Assembly (NCBI GenBank): GCA_963739235.1
Contig: CAVTZY010000023.1
Location: 135,392 to 199,391, forward strand
Direction of reading: 5' to 3'
Origin: JAFNAG01 sp963739235
Lineage (GTDB): Bacteria; Acidobacteriota; UBA6911
Length of the DNA: 64,000 nt
The notes below the pieces were generated by a model. The model worked only from the letters and a program-made list of their open reading frames with translations, was not told the origin of the DNA and made no database searches. Shown in pieces: positions 33,548-42,387 of the stretch. The position numbers and the translations under genes were made by a program. The first letter of the stretch is position 1, and every line of letters begins with the position of its first letter.

Positions 33548-33951
33548 CGGCATGTACCACGCGCCTGTCCAGACGCGCCCAGCTTTCATCCCTGCGGACT
33601 GCCACGGGGTCAAGATAGCGTAAGACGGGTCATGTGTCGGCCTACGTCTCCTGGGGGCATTTAAACGCGATATCGTGTTGTGATGGGCCGGTGTCTCGCC
33701 AGGAGGAGTTTTGAGAGCGCCAGAAAAATTGAGGTGTCCCACCAAGAGAGATCCTCGAAGGGGCTCAAAGAATTTTCGGGCAGGGGGTGGGTGGTCGAAA
33801 AAGGAAAAGGGAGAAGGAGGGCAGGCGCGTGCGAGCTGAGACGACTATAGGGCAAAGCCCGGCGGGGGACCCGCGCGGGGGGGACGAGGTGGAGGTGGTC
33901 GAAAAATCTGCTACCACTTCACCCCGAATCATAACGATTCACGCCATACAA
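33548..33951. other. Stretch without genes
   Basis: No recognisable coding region. The right part is purine-rich (GGAAAAGGGAGAAGGAGGG near 33803) and leads to the left end of the IS91 copy at 33952. Confidence 0.5.
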
Positions 33952-35130
33952 ACTTATAAGCATTTCTATCCGGGAGAGCAGGGAAAAGAAGGCGAAAAGG
34001 GGGATCGCAGGGGGCATTGGGGGGACGACTCGGGGCAGGCAGGGCATTGCCGGGCTGGGAACGGGGTTTTCTGGAGCAGAAAGCCCGGCAATGGCCTGCC
34101 TGCCCCGAGTGCCGGGCCTGGGGAGCGCTTGCGCTCATGAGCCGGGACAAACCTCGACCGGGCGGCCTTCTGGCCGGCATGCGGCGTGGATGGCGCGGAA
34201 GCTTACGGAAGGGTGTCGGGCCGGGCGCGAGGAGGAGGACGCGGCTGGAAAGGGTCCCGAGTCTTGCAGCGCTTGCTCTCCCCGTGGCGCAGGATGCGGT
34301 CGACGACGCGGGGGTCGGTAATAAAGGCGACCATGCGCATACGGGCGCCGCAGGCGCAAGTCAGAGGATCCGCTTCGAAGATTTTCCTGATCAAGCGGGC
34401 CCAAGTGCTGCGGGCCTCGCTGGAGAAGTCGGAATTGTCCCGGGCCTCGGCCGCGGGAGGGCCGGCGCCGGGGCTGTCGGCTTGCTCGCCCGCGCAGACG
34501 ATTCTGCCCCGGTTGGAATACGCGCCGTAGAAGCGCTGGCAGTGGCTTCCCGGATAGGGGATATGGGCGGTGATGCGGTGAATCCACTCGTGCGGATCGA
34601 GCACGAGCCGGGTGGCGCCGGAGCGCGGGTCCGGGGGCGTCTCCAGGGCCAGGTTGCCGTCCTCAAGTTTCCGCGGCGCATCCATGGCCAGAGCGGGGCG
34701 CGTGATGTAGCGACCCTGGGATTCGAGCGCGGCGAGGGCGCCGGCTTCCACCGGCGGTCCCGCGAAGACTGAGAATCCGGGATGAACCCAGGACAAGAGA
34801 TTGTGCATGAAGCTTTCGGAGAGGCGTTCGGCCCGGTGCAGGCGCTCCAGGAACAGGCGCCGGAAGACTTCCCTGACGGCGTCGGGATCGGGCGCGGGAA
34901 GCGTCAGGAACTCTCCTTGCCGAGTGAGAACGCTGTCAGAAACCAGGGCGTGGGCGTGCGGATTGAAGTTGCACCCGTAGCCGCCGAAGGTCTGCAGCGA
35001 GATGACGCAGCCGGGGCGGACATCAGCGCGGTCAAAGAATGCCTGGAAGGTTTTCAGAATCGCCGCGTAGGCGGTTTGTGATAGAAGGCCGAGCAGCTTG
35101 CGGTCGCGTTCGATGAGGCCGCGCAGGACG
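33952..35130 (-). mobile_element. IS91-family element, copy A, truncated
   Basis: 1.18 kb almost identical to 39583-40760. Homology starts at ACTTATAAGCATTTCTATCC and stops abruptly at GCGCAGGACG (35121-35130), beyond which copy B continues with the transposase N-terminus but this copy passes straight into dockerin-protein coding sequence. The right-hand third of the element is therefore missing. Confidence 0.85.
34203..35130 (-). pseudogene. IS91 transposase, copy A, N-terminally truncated
   Basis: Encodes VLRGLIERDRKLLGLLSQTA, ILKTFQAFFDRADV, VISLQTFGGYGCNFNPHAHA (the HUH metal-binding His pair), FLERLHRAERLSESFMHNLL, then the EWIHRITAHIPYPGSHCQRF and CACGARMRMVAFITDPRVVD segments. The Zn-finger N-terminus is lost at 35130, so it is not functional. 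The frame continues artificially into the neighbouring gene. Confidence 0.85.
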
Positions 35131-35131
35131 G

Positions 35132-35548
35132 AAGACCCTAGCCTGGGATCCAAATGTTGAATCGGACCTGGCCGGCTATAGGGTTTACTACGGCAAGGCT
35201 CCTGGCGTGTACAGTGCCCCGATCTCACTGGGCAGGCAGACAACCTACACCGTGACCGGCCTGACGCCGGGGACTTACTACTTTGCGGTGACAGCCTACA
35301 ACACGGCCAGCCTGGAAAGCGGCTTTTCAAACGAAGTTTCCACGACTGTCGCGGCATCATCGAGGTGCGATCTCGACCTCGATGGGGCCGTGAACATAAT
35401 GGACCTGCAAGCACTCATCAACGCAATCCTGGAAATAAAACCGCTGCCCGAAGGGGTCAGCGGCGACATGAACAGCGATGGCGTCGTCAATGTTCTGGAC
35501 CTGCAGGTCCTGGTTTCCGTGATCCTTGGGATCGCGGTGTGTAAATAA
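35132..35548 (+). pseudogene. FN3-dockerin protein, N-terminally cut
   Basis: The frame begins directly at the IS91 edge: KTLAWDPNVESDLAGYRVYY, then TYTVTGLTPGTYYFAVTAYN, a fibronectin type III domain. A complete type I dockerin follows: DLDLDGAVNIMDLQALINAI and DMNSDGVVNVLDLQVLVSVI, two Ca-binding repeats. It probably belonged to a secreted modular protein whose catalytic or adhesive part was removed with the IS91 rearrangement. Some translation could begin at internal starts, but no signal peptide remains. Confidence 0.8.
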
Positions 35549-35572
35549 CAACTGCAGCAGGAGGTTTCAGTA

Positions 35573-35845
35573 ATGGCAACAAGAGCGCAATTGAGTTGGC
35601 CGGCAAATTCTGCGGAAGAGCAGGTCACGGGGTACAACGTCTACATGGATGGAGCGCAGGTGGGAAACACCCAGGAATCGAAATTCGAACTGGAAATCAC
35701 GCCGGACGCTCATGCCTTAGCGGTGTCGGCCGTGAATGTGTGGGGTGAGGGTCCGCAGTCCGATCCGGTGAAGACGCCGGCACCGTGCTCTAAAGTCGGC
35801 GGCCTGGCCATCTCCATCGTGGTCAATGTCTCGATAAGTCAATGA
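35573..35845 (+). CDS. Small FN3-like protein
   Basis: 90 residues. AGGAGG precedes the ATG. The sequence (QLSWPANSAEEQVTGYNVYM, FELEITPDAHALAVSAVNVW) is a single fibronectin type III fold as found in short tail or surface proteins. The last 20 residues are hydrophobic. It overlaps the next gene start by 4 bases (ATGA), so the two are co-translated. Confidence 0.65.
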   Translation: MATRAQLSWPANSAEEQVTGYNVYMDGAQVGNTQESKFELEITPDAHALAVSAVNVWGEGPQSDPVKTPAPCSKVGGLAISIVVNVSISQ

Positions 35846-36165
35846 AGGTGGTGCTCCTCATGATGGTATTCCTGTATGTCGACCAGCCGGTGGCAAGCCT
35901 GCAATTCGATTTGGACACTACAGGTGCCGTCACGTTGGTTGACACCGTTCAGAAACAGATCGCGCAGGCTCCGGTCAACGGCAAGGTTCGGGTCATCATC
36001 TACGGCCTGAACCAAGCTGTTTTCCAGGGAAAATTCGCCACGGTGAACGCTCCAGTGAGCGGAGTGTCAAACGCGGTGGGAGCGGCCCTGGATGGATCAC
36101 CGGTGCCGGTTGCGATCAAAACCCTGAGCCCTCCCGGAAAAGTCAAGGTGGAGATCAACCCTTAA
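35842..36165 (+). CDS. Small exported protein, cohesin-like
   Basis: 107 residues. A hydrophobic N-terminus (MKVVLLMMVFLYV) may be a signal sequence. The rest, PVASLQFDLDTTGAVTLVDT and VRVIIYGLNQAVFQGKFATV, follows the strand pattern of cohesin domains (xLQFDLxx…VxVIIxGxN…G.IAxV), but is shorter than a full cohesin. Finding it two genes after a dockerin makes the match more meaningful; still it is by eye only. A strong terminator follows. Confidence 0.55.
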   Translation: MKVVLLMMVFLYVDQPVASLQFDLDTTGAVTLVDTVQKQIAQAPVNGKVRVIIYGLNQAVFQGKFATVNAPVSGVSNAVGAALDGSPVPVAIKTLSPPGKVKVEINP

Positions 36166-36173
36166 AACAGCAA

Positions 36174-36199
36174 GGGCCGCCAGCCGGAACTGGCGGCCC
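36174..36199 (+). terminator. Rho-independent-like terminator
   Basis: GGGCCGCCAG-CCGGAA-CTGGCGGCCC, a perfect 10-base stem nine bases after the stop codon of the small exported protein, followed by TCAATTT. Confidence 0.8.
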
Positions 36200-36335
36200 T
36201 CAATTTACCTCACGGAACAGGACATCGCGGGAACGGGGCTACGAGTTTCGAATTTGTATATACCGCGGCTCTGGACAGTGGGCTTAGGGATTATCAGTTC
36301 GAGCAGTCAGCGCCACGAGGACGTTGGCCGAGAGC

Positions 36336-39021
36336 TCACTCAAAGTGCAGCGCCACCAAGGGATCGGTCTTCGCTGCACTGCGGCTCGGTAAATAACAGG
36401 CGGCCACCGCGACGATGAACAACAAAATGGTTGCTCCGGCAAATGTCAGGGCGTCAACGGGGCCGACACCATAAAGCATGGTCCCGAGCAGCCGCGTAAG
36501 AGCGAAAGCCACCAGCAAGCCTAGGAGGAGCCCGATGCCAGCGAGCCGCACACCTTGCCGAACTATCAGCATGGCCACCGACCGCTGCGTGGCGCCCAAA
36601 GCCAGCCGGATTCCCATTTCCTGCGTCCGCTGTGTGGCTGCAAACGAAATCACGCCGTAGAGGCCGACCGCAGCCAGCAGCAGAGCCAAGATCCCGAACA
36701 GGCCCACAAAGAAAGCCGCGCCGCGCGATTGACCCAGCGCCTGCTCGACGTGTTGCTCCATCGTTTCAACATCGAAAACGGGCAGATTCGGATCGAGTTC
36801 ACGCACTTGAGCGCGCACTGCGGCTAACAACGACAGCGGATCCCCGTCCGTCCGTAGATAAAGCGTCGCGACGGAACTGTACTCCTGCAAGATCGGCCGG
36901 TAGATGCACCCGCGAACCTGCTCGCGCACGGTACTGTACTTGGTGTCCCGCACTATGCCCACAACTTCCATGATAACACCGTCCCGCTCTTGGAGATGTT
37001 TGCCAATGGCGCTTTGCCCGGGCCAGAGATCCCTTGCCAGCCGTTCGTCGACTACGGCGACAGGCGCTGAGGATTGCCGGTCGCTCGGAGCGAAGTCGCG
37101 TCCGGCGACGAGCGGTATGGCGGCCGTCTCGAAATATCGCGGGCCAACCACGTTGACGTTCGAGTTCTGGAATATCCCGCTGCCAGTGCCTTCCGGCGTC
37201 GAGAAATCGTTTGCCCACCTCCTCCCGGAAAGGGGTACTACCACCGCCAGGCTGGCCGACCGCACACCAGGAAGGCCTGAGCCGCGCTCAAGCAGTTGTC
37301 GCTGGAAGGCCAATCCACGCGCCTCATCGTATCCCTGCAGGCCCAGGTCGAAGTTGGCCAGTAGCAGCCCGCTCCGCCCGAAACCAAGATCGATGGCGCG
37401 CTCGTTCAGCAGGGTGCGGACGAGAAGGCCTGCAGCCGCCAGCAGCGCCAGCGACATGGAGACCTGAAGTACGACCAGCACTTGGCGGACGGGCAGCGTG
37501 TGAAGTCTGCCGCTTGCCGCTTGCCCGTGTTTGAGCGAAGGAAACAGATTTCGTCCCGAACCATGAAGCGCTGGAAACACACCAGCTAACACCGCGGCTA
37601 GAACAGATACGGCGGCGGTGAAACCCAGCATGCGCGCGTCAAAGACGGCGTCGGGTAATTGTGGACCGAAATCGCCGATGCGAAGGCCGGCTAACGCCTG
37701 GCTCAGCCAGAAACCGAACAGCAGGCCGGCGCTGCCGCCAAATGCGGTCAACAGCAGACTTTCGGCCAGCGCCTGCCGCACCAACCGGAAACGGGTTGCA
37801 CCGAGTGCGAGCCGAATAGCCGTCTCTTTCTGACGCGACTTGGCACGCGCCAGCAACAGGTTGGCAACGTTGACGCAGGCGATCATCAGGACCACGCCGC
37901 AGACCCCAAACAGAACTCCCAGAAAACGAGAAGACACTCCGGGCGGCATCGGGCCAGATCTTCGATTGGCTGGCCGGCCGCAGGGTCACCGTCCAGCGGC
38001 GGTTCGCCTCGATGGGCTCGGACTCGGCGATCTGTTGCGCACGGAGTCGCAACGCGAGTTCGGCTTGGTACATCGAGACTCCGGCGCTAAGCCGGCCAGT
38101 CGCGGAGAGCCAATGCGTACCACGGTTATGCATGCGTGCTTCACTGAAATTCCAACCCTTGACTGGGGATGGCATCAATTGGGCCTGTGCGTCGAGTGGG
38201 AGCCAGAAGTCGGGTCCTTCACCCAACTCCGTTCCCTCAAAGCCGCGTGGGGCCACACCAATGATTGTGTATGGATGACCGTTAAGATTGACGCTGCGGC
38301 CAAGCGCCGCGCGGTCTCCAGCGAAGCGCCGCTGCCAGCACGAGAAGCTGAGCAGGGTCACTGCATGGGCGTAGCCATCCTCGCCAGGCAAGAAAGCGCG
38401 GCCGAGAGCGGGGCGCACGTGCAGCAACGAAAAGTAGTTGGCAGACACCAATTCGCCCCCTGTCCGTTCGCTTACACCGCCGGTGCCCGCATTCAGAACA
38501 AAGGCTGCATGGACCGAAATATCTTCCAGAGCGCCGGTATCGCGGAAATCCAGATAATCCGGGTAGGAGAGTGAGCTGTACCCACCGCTCTTTGTATTGA
38601 GGTGGTAGAGGTTCACTAGCCGCTCTGGCTCGCTTACCGGCAGCGGCTTGAGAAAGATTACGTTGACCAGACTGAAAATTGCGGTATTCGCGCCAATGCC
38701 AAGCGCAAACGTGAGAATGGCCACAGCGGCGAAGCCCGGTGAGCGGCGCAACTGTCGCAAGCCGTAGCGAAAGTCGCAGCCAACGTCTTCGAGAAAGCCA
38801 AAGCCCCGCGCGTCACGAACAGTCTCCCTGGCCTGCTCGATGCCGCCTACAGCAATACGCGCCTGGCGCTGTGCCTCGTCAGGGGCCATGCCGTGGCGTA
38901 TGTTCTTGTCGGCAAGGAGGTCAATGTGCAATTGCAGCTCGTCTCGTAGACGATCTTCGAGCTTGCTCCTACGGAAGAAGGCGCCCAACATACCGATGAA
39001 GGATCTGATTCGAACACGCAC
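36336..39021 (-). pseudogene. ADOP-family MacB/FtsX-like permease, frameshifted
   Basis: The N-terminal frame (39021 to about 37960) has FGFLEDVGCDFRYGLRQLRR, the first helix GFAAVAILTFALGIGANTAI and the MacB periplasmic domain. The second frame (from about 37950) carries LFGVCGVVLMIACVNVANLL, AKSRQKETAIRLALGATRFR, a second periplasmic domain, and the C-terminal TQEMGIRLALGATQ triplet. A single indel near 37955 (…SKIWPDA | SSRFLGVLFG…) separates them. As written it is broken; one base would restore an 890-residue protein. It starts 9 bases after the PadR gene stop on the same strand. Confidence 0.85.
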
Positions 39022-39030
39022 GCGAGCCTC

Positions 39031-39369
39031 CTAAAAAGCGCCCTGGAGTACACGACCGATGAATTCCGCCATCCGCTCCCAGTCCTTGGCTTCCTTCGCG
39101 AGCCGCCGACGGCCGGCCTTGGTGATCGAATAGTAGCGTGCCCTCCGGTTGTTCTCGCTGGTTCCCCATTTCGAGCTGATGCAGCCGCTCTGTTCGAGCC
39201 GCGCCAATGAAGCATAGAGCGTTCCCTGGTTCAGCGTCAGCAGTTCCCTTGATACATGGTGGATACGCTCAGCGATTCCAAATCCGTGCAGCGGCCCGAG
39301 CGTGGCAAGGGCTTTGAGCACGATCAGATCCAAGGTGCCGTACATTACTTCCGACTTCGTTTCGGGCAT
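39031..39369 (-). CDS. PadR-family transcriptional regulator
   Basis: 112 residues, winged helix of the PadR type: MYGTLDLIVLKALATLGPLH, TLNQGTLYASLARLEQSGCI, RRARYYSITKAGRRRLAKE. AAGGAGC precedes the ATG. PadR genes directly ahead of ADOP permeases are a recurring acidobacterial pair and probably control permease expression. A 10-base inverted repeat just upstream (39387-39421) is a likely operator for autorepression. Confidence 0.92.
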   Translation of the reverse strand: MPETKSEVMYGTLDLIVLKALATLGPLHGFGIAERIHHVSRELLTLNQGTLYASLARLEQSGCISSKWGTSENNRRARYYSITKAGRRRLAKEAKDWERMAEFIGRVLQGAF

Positions 39370-39386
39370 GACTTGCTCCTTTGGTT

Positions 39387-39421
39387 AGGCCAAATGTAAC
39401 CTACGCCGCTTCATTTGGCCT
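39387..39421. promoter_or_regulatory. Candidate PadR operator
   Basis: AGGCCAAATG (39387-39396) and CATTTGGCCT (39412-39421) form a perfect inverted repeat with a 15-base spacer, 18 bases upstream of the padR start. PadR proteins usually bind such dyads near their own promoter. Confidence 0.55.
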
Positions 39422-39582
39422 GTCAAGGGGAAAGGTAACAAGGGTGCGCAAAGCGCCCTGCACGTTGTCCGGAAACGGCGTTCGAGAAAGCTGCGCCACC
39501 GGAATCGCTGCGAAATCTCGCACTCGATCGCTTTCGATTGCTTCACCAAGAGTAAGGTGAACCGTCGCGCTCTGTGGTCCTG

Positions 39583-41256
39583 ACTTATAAGCATTTCTAT
39601 CCGGGAGAGCAGGGAAAAGAAGGCGAAAAGGGGGATCGCAGGGGGCAAGTTGGGGGGACGACTCGGGGCAGGCAGGGCATTGCCGGGCTGGGAACGGGGT
39701 TTTCTGGAGCAGAAAGCCCGGCAATGGCCTGCCTGCCCCGAGTGCCGGGCCTGGGGAGCGCTTGCGCCCATGAGCCGGGACAAACCTCGACCGGGCGGCC
39801 TTCTGGCCGGCATGCGGGGTGGATGGCGCGGAAGCTTACGGAAGGGTGTCGGGCCGGGCGCGAGGAGGAGGACGCGGCTGGAAAGGGTCCCGAGTCTTGC
39901 AGCGCTTGCTCGCCCGGTGGCGCAGGATGCGGTCGACGACGCGGGGGTCGGTAATAAAGGAGACGATGCGCATGCGGGCGCCGCAGGCGCAAGTCAGAGG
40001 GTCGGCTTCGAAGACTTTGCTGATCAAGCGGGCCCAAGTGCTGCTGGCCTCCCTGGAGAAGTCGGAATTGTCCCGGGCCTCGGCCGCGGGAGGGCCGGCG
40101 CCGGGGCTGTCGGCTTGCTCGCCCGGGCAGACGATTCTGCCCCGGTTGGAATACGCGCCGTAGAAGCGCTGGCAGTGGCTTCCGGGATCGGGGATGTGGG
40201 CGGTGATGCGGTGAATCCACTCGTGCGGATCGAGCACGAGCCGGGTGGCGCCGGAGCGCGGGTCTGGGGGCGTCTCCAGGGCCAGGTTGCCGTCCTCGAG
40301 TTTCCGCAGCGCGTCCATGGCCAGAGCGGGGCGCGTGATGTAGCGGCCCTGGGATTCGAGCGAGGCGAGGGCGGCGGCTTCGACCGGCGGTCCCGCGAAG
40401 ACTGAGAATCCGGGATGAACCCAGGACAAGAGATTGTGCATGAAGCTTTCGGAGAGGCGTTCGGCCCTGTGCAGGCGCTCCAGGAACAGGCGTCGGAAGA
40501 CTTCCATGACGGCGGCGGGATCGGGCGCGGGCAGCGGCAGGAACTCTCCTTGCCTAGTGAGAACGCCGTCAGAAACCAGGGCGTGGGCGTGCGGATTGAA
40601 GTTGCACCCGTAGCCGCCGAAGGTCTGCAGCGAGATGACGCAGCCGGGGCGGACGTCAGCGCGGTCAAAGAATGCCTGGAAGGTTTTCAGGATCGCGGCG
40701 TAGGCGGTTTGTGACAAAAGGCCGAGCAGCTTGCGCTCGCGTTCGATGAGGCCGCGCAGGACGCGGGGGATGGAAAAGGTGAGAGTGGCGATGAGGGACC
40801 GGAGCCAGGATCTCCGAGGTGAGTTTTTCGGCAAAGAGGACAGAGCGTTTGGCCTGGCAACTGGAGCAGAAATTCCTCGTGCGGCAGGAGAATGCCAAAA
40901 GGTGCTCCGCATGACATTTTGGGCACCGAATCCGGGCCAAGCCGCCTTGAAGCCGGCCACAACTCAGGAACTCCTCTACGGAACGAACCACAACCGGCCG
41001 CAGTGGTCCCGCGCGCGGCTCGAAGCGTTCTTCGTAACCACGGACGTAACTGTCGAAGTGGTCTTCAAAGAGCTGATAAAACTCCGTCTGTTCGGGATGC
41101 CTGGGCCTGTATTGCGCCGGCGCTTCGGCGACAAGGCTGCCGCCGGGATCCTCGCCCGCAACGAGGTCCGAGACCATGCCGCGGCAGGTGAGGACCGGCA
41201 GGCAGACGCAGGGCATGGGGGACTGACCTCTCCGGGCGGCCGTTTTGGGGCCGCCC
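39583..41256 (-). mobile_element. IS91-family element, copy B
   Basis: The more complete of two directly repeated copies. The left end ACTTATAAGCATTTC matches copy A. The right end is set provisionally at a GGGCGGCC/GGCCGCCC hairpin (41234-41256), as IS91 ends carry short palindromes. It contains a transposase with one frameshift. Confidence 0.75.
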
Positions 41257-41258
41257 AA
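39836..41258 (-). pseudogene. IS91 transposase, copy B, frameshifted
   Basis: The N-terminal frame has the Zn-binding region: FEDHFDSYVRGYEERFEPRA, IRCPKCHAEHLLAFSC, RNFCSSCQAKRSVLFAEKL. After a frameshift near 40795 the second frame has SIPRVLRGLIERERKLLGLL, FGGYGCNFNPHAHALVSDGV (HUH motif) and the C-terminal EWIHRITAHIPDPG and CACGARMRIVSFITDPRVVD. It cannot give a full Y2 transposase as written. IS91 elements move by rolling circle and can take neighbouring DNA with them. Confidence 0.85.
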
Positions 41259-41298
41259 AGAGATCTAACTGCCATGGGGGTGAAATTGGCCAATCAGA

Positions 41299-41532
41299 GT
41301 GGAAGGCGGCCACCTCCTATTTACTCCCTTCGACGGATTGAGGAGCGTGCTGAAAATCCTCGGATTCAGCGAGCGAGTGCGAGGCAGTCATCATATCTTC
41401 TACAAGGAAGGCGTAGAGGAGATCCTGAACCTGCAAGCCAAAGGGAACAAGGCAAAGCCTTACCAGGTGAAGCAGGCCCGCCATGTTATACTGAGATACC
41501 GTTTGGGGGAAGAATCCGATGCCGACGCCTAG
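41299..41532 (+). CDS. hicA: HicA-like mRNA interferase toxin
   Basis: 77 residues. The core is VRGSHHIFYKEGVEEILNLQ, with the catalytic His in GSHH, then KGNKAKPYQVKQARHVI, the usual C-terminal strand-helix of HicA (AKPYQVKQV). The first residues (MEGGHLLFTPFDGLRSVLKI) are close to, but not a clean match for, a HicA start; the IS91 end lies only 40 bases upstream and may have altered it. The hicB start overlaps its end by 14 bases, as in normal hicAB operons. Confidence 0.7.
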   Translation: MEGGHLLFTPFDGLRSVLKILGFSERVRGSHHIFYKEGVEEILNLQAKGNKAKPYQVKQARHVILRYRLGEESDADA

Positions 41533-41735
41533 ATATGAGGTCATCATTTACTGGAGCGCGGAGGACGAATCCTTTATCGCCGAGGTGCCGGAACTGCCCG
41601 GTTGCGCGGCAGACGGGAACACCTACCGCGCAGCCCTTGCCAACGTCGAAGTGGTCATCAAGGAGTGGATTGAAACCGCCACCGAGACTCGGTCGCCCCA
41701 TCCCCCAACCCAGAGGCCGCCTCGTCTTCGCCTAG
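41519..41735 (+). pseudogene. hicB: HicB antitoxin, frameshifted
   Basis: RYEVIIYWSAEDESFIAEVP and ELPGCAADGNTYRAALANVE are the HicB core. After WIETATE (about 41685) the expected end, LGRPIPQPRGRLVFA, lies in the next frame with a TAG at 41733-41735. As written, the frame runs on to 41842 with unrelated residues. A one-base indel therefore damages the C-terminus, or the assembly is wrong; an unpaired active toxin would be harmful, so one of the two is likely not functional. Confidence 0.7.
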
Positions 41736-41870
41736 TTCGCCCTCTGTCCTCTGATTTCAGAACGTCAGAACGTATGCGGAGGCGCACCGTGGTGCGCGAT
41801 AATCTCTGGTGGGATTGTGCTCATGTCCGCCACCATAGGTAAAATGATTGCATCCGGCTACCGGAAGGGA

Positions 41871-42110
41871 TCAGGCGATGTGCTGCATGGCATTGACGAA
41901 TTCCCTCCCCAACATCGGGGGAGGAATGGGCTTCCCGTCCTGCTCATAGAGATCAATGATCTCTTCGACAATATTGCAGAGGTCGGCAAAAACCTTCTTG
42001 GCGTCCGCGCCGTGGCAACCAGCGAATAACAGTTCCGGGCAGCTGCCGATGAAACAGCCATCCTCCTCCGACCATTCCACGAGCTTCACATACTTATCGC
42101 TCTTCTTCAT
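41871..42110 (-). CDS. HicB-like antitoxin-type protein
   Basis: 79 residues. KYVKLVEWSEEDGCFIGSCP, then ELLFAGCHGADAKKVFADLC and EEIIDLYEQDGKPIPPPMLG follow the HicB partial-RNase-H pattern (YxxxVEW..EDG.F.G..PEL...G......A). AAGAG lies just before the ATG. No toxin gene is adjacent on this strand, so it is a lone HicB-like protein, convergent with the broken hicAB pair. Confidence 0.7.
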   Translation of the reverse strand: MKKSDKYVKLVEWSEEDGCFIGSCPELLFAGCHGADAKKVFADLCNIVEEIIDLYEQDGKPIPPPMLGREFVNAMQHIA

Positions 42111-42387
42111 CTCTTGGATTCCTTAATCGCCAGCTACACGGCTCTTTGCTGAGAAAGCAAGCATCAACGCAGTGCGTGCCAAGCCTACGAGATTATATCA
42201 TTGAACCACTTAAGTCGGCGTGAGAGCAGATCGAACCGCCAACCCGTTTTTTGCTGCGATTGCTTTTCGATACTATGCGCCTGAAGCCCTGAGATAGAAT
42301 AGCCCCTGCAACCCTTATTGATAGAACAGGCTCTGCCAGACAGAATTTCTTCAGTCCTGCCGGCCAGATCGGGATGGGAGCAATAGC

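Noticed and set aside
33494..33745. Minus-strand 83-codon frame near the FRG remnant
   Set aside because: No motif, no ribosome-binding site, and it spans the pseudogene end and empty DNA.
34017..34772. Plus-strand 251-codon frame in IS91 copy A (and its twin at 39650-40405)
   Set aside because: Antisense shadow of the IS91 transposase; the resemblance of the two merely reflects the duplicated element.
40731..41735. 334-codon plus-strand frame across the IS91 copy B and hicB
   Set aside because: Antisense to the IS91 transposase and chimeric; only its last residues (LGRPIPQPRGRLVFA) are meaningful, as the true C-terminus of hicB.
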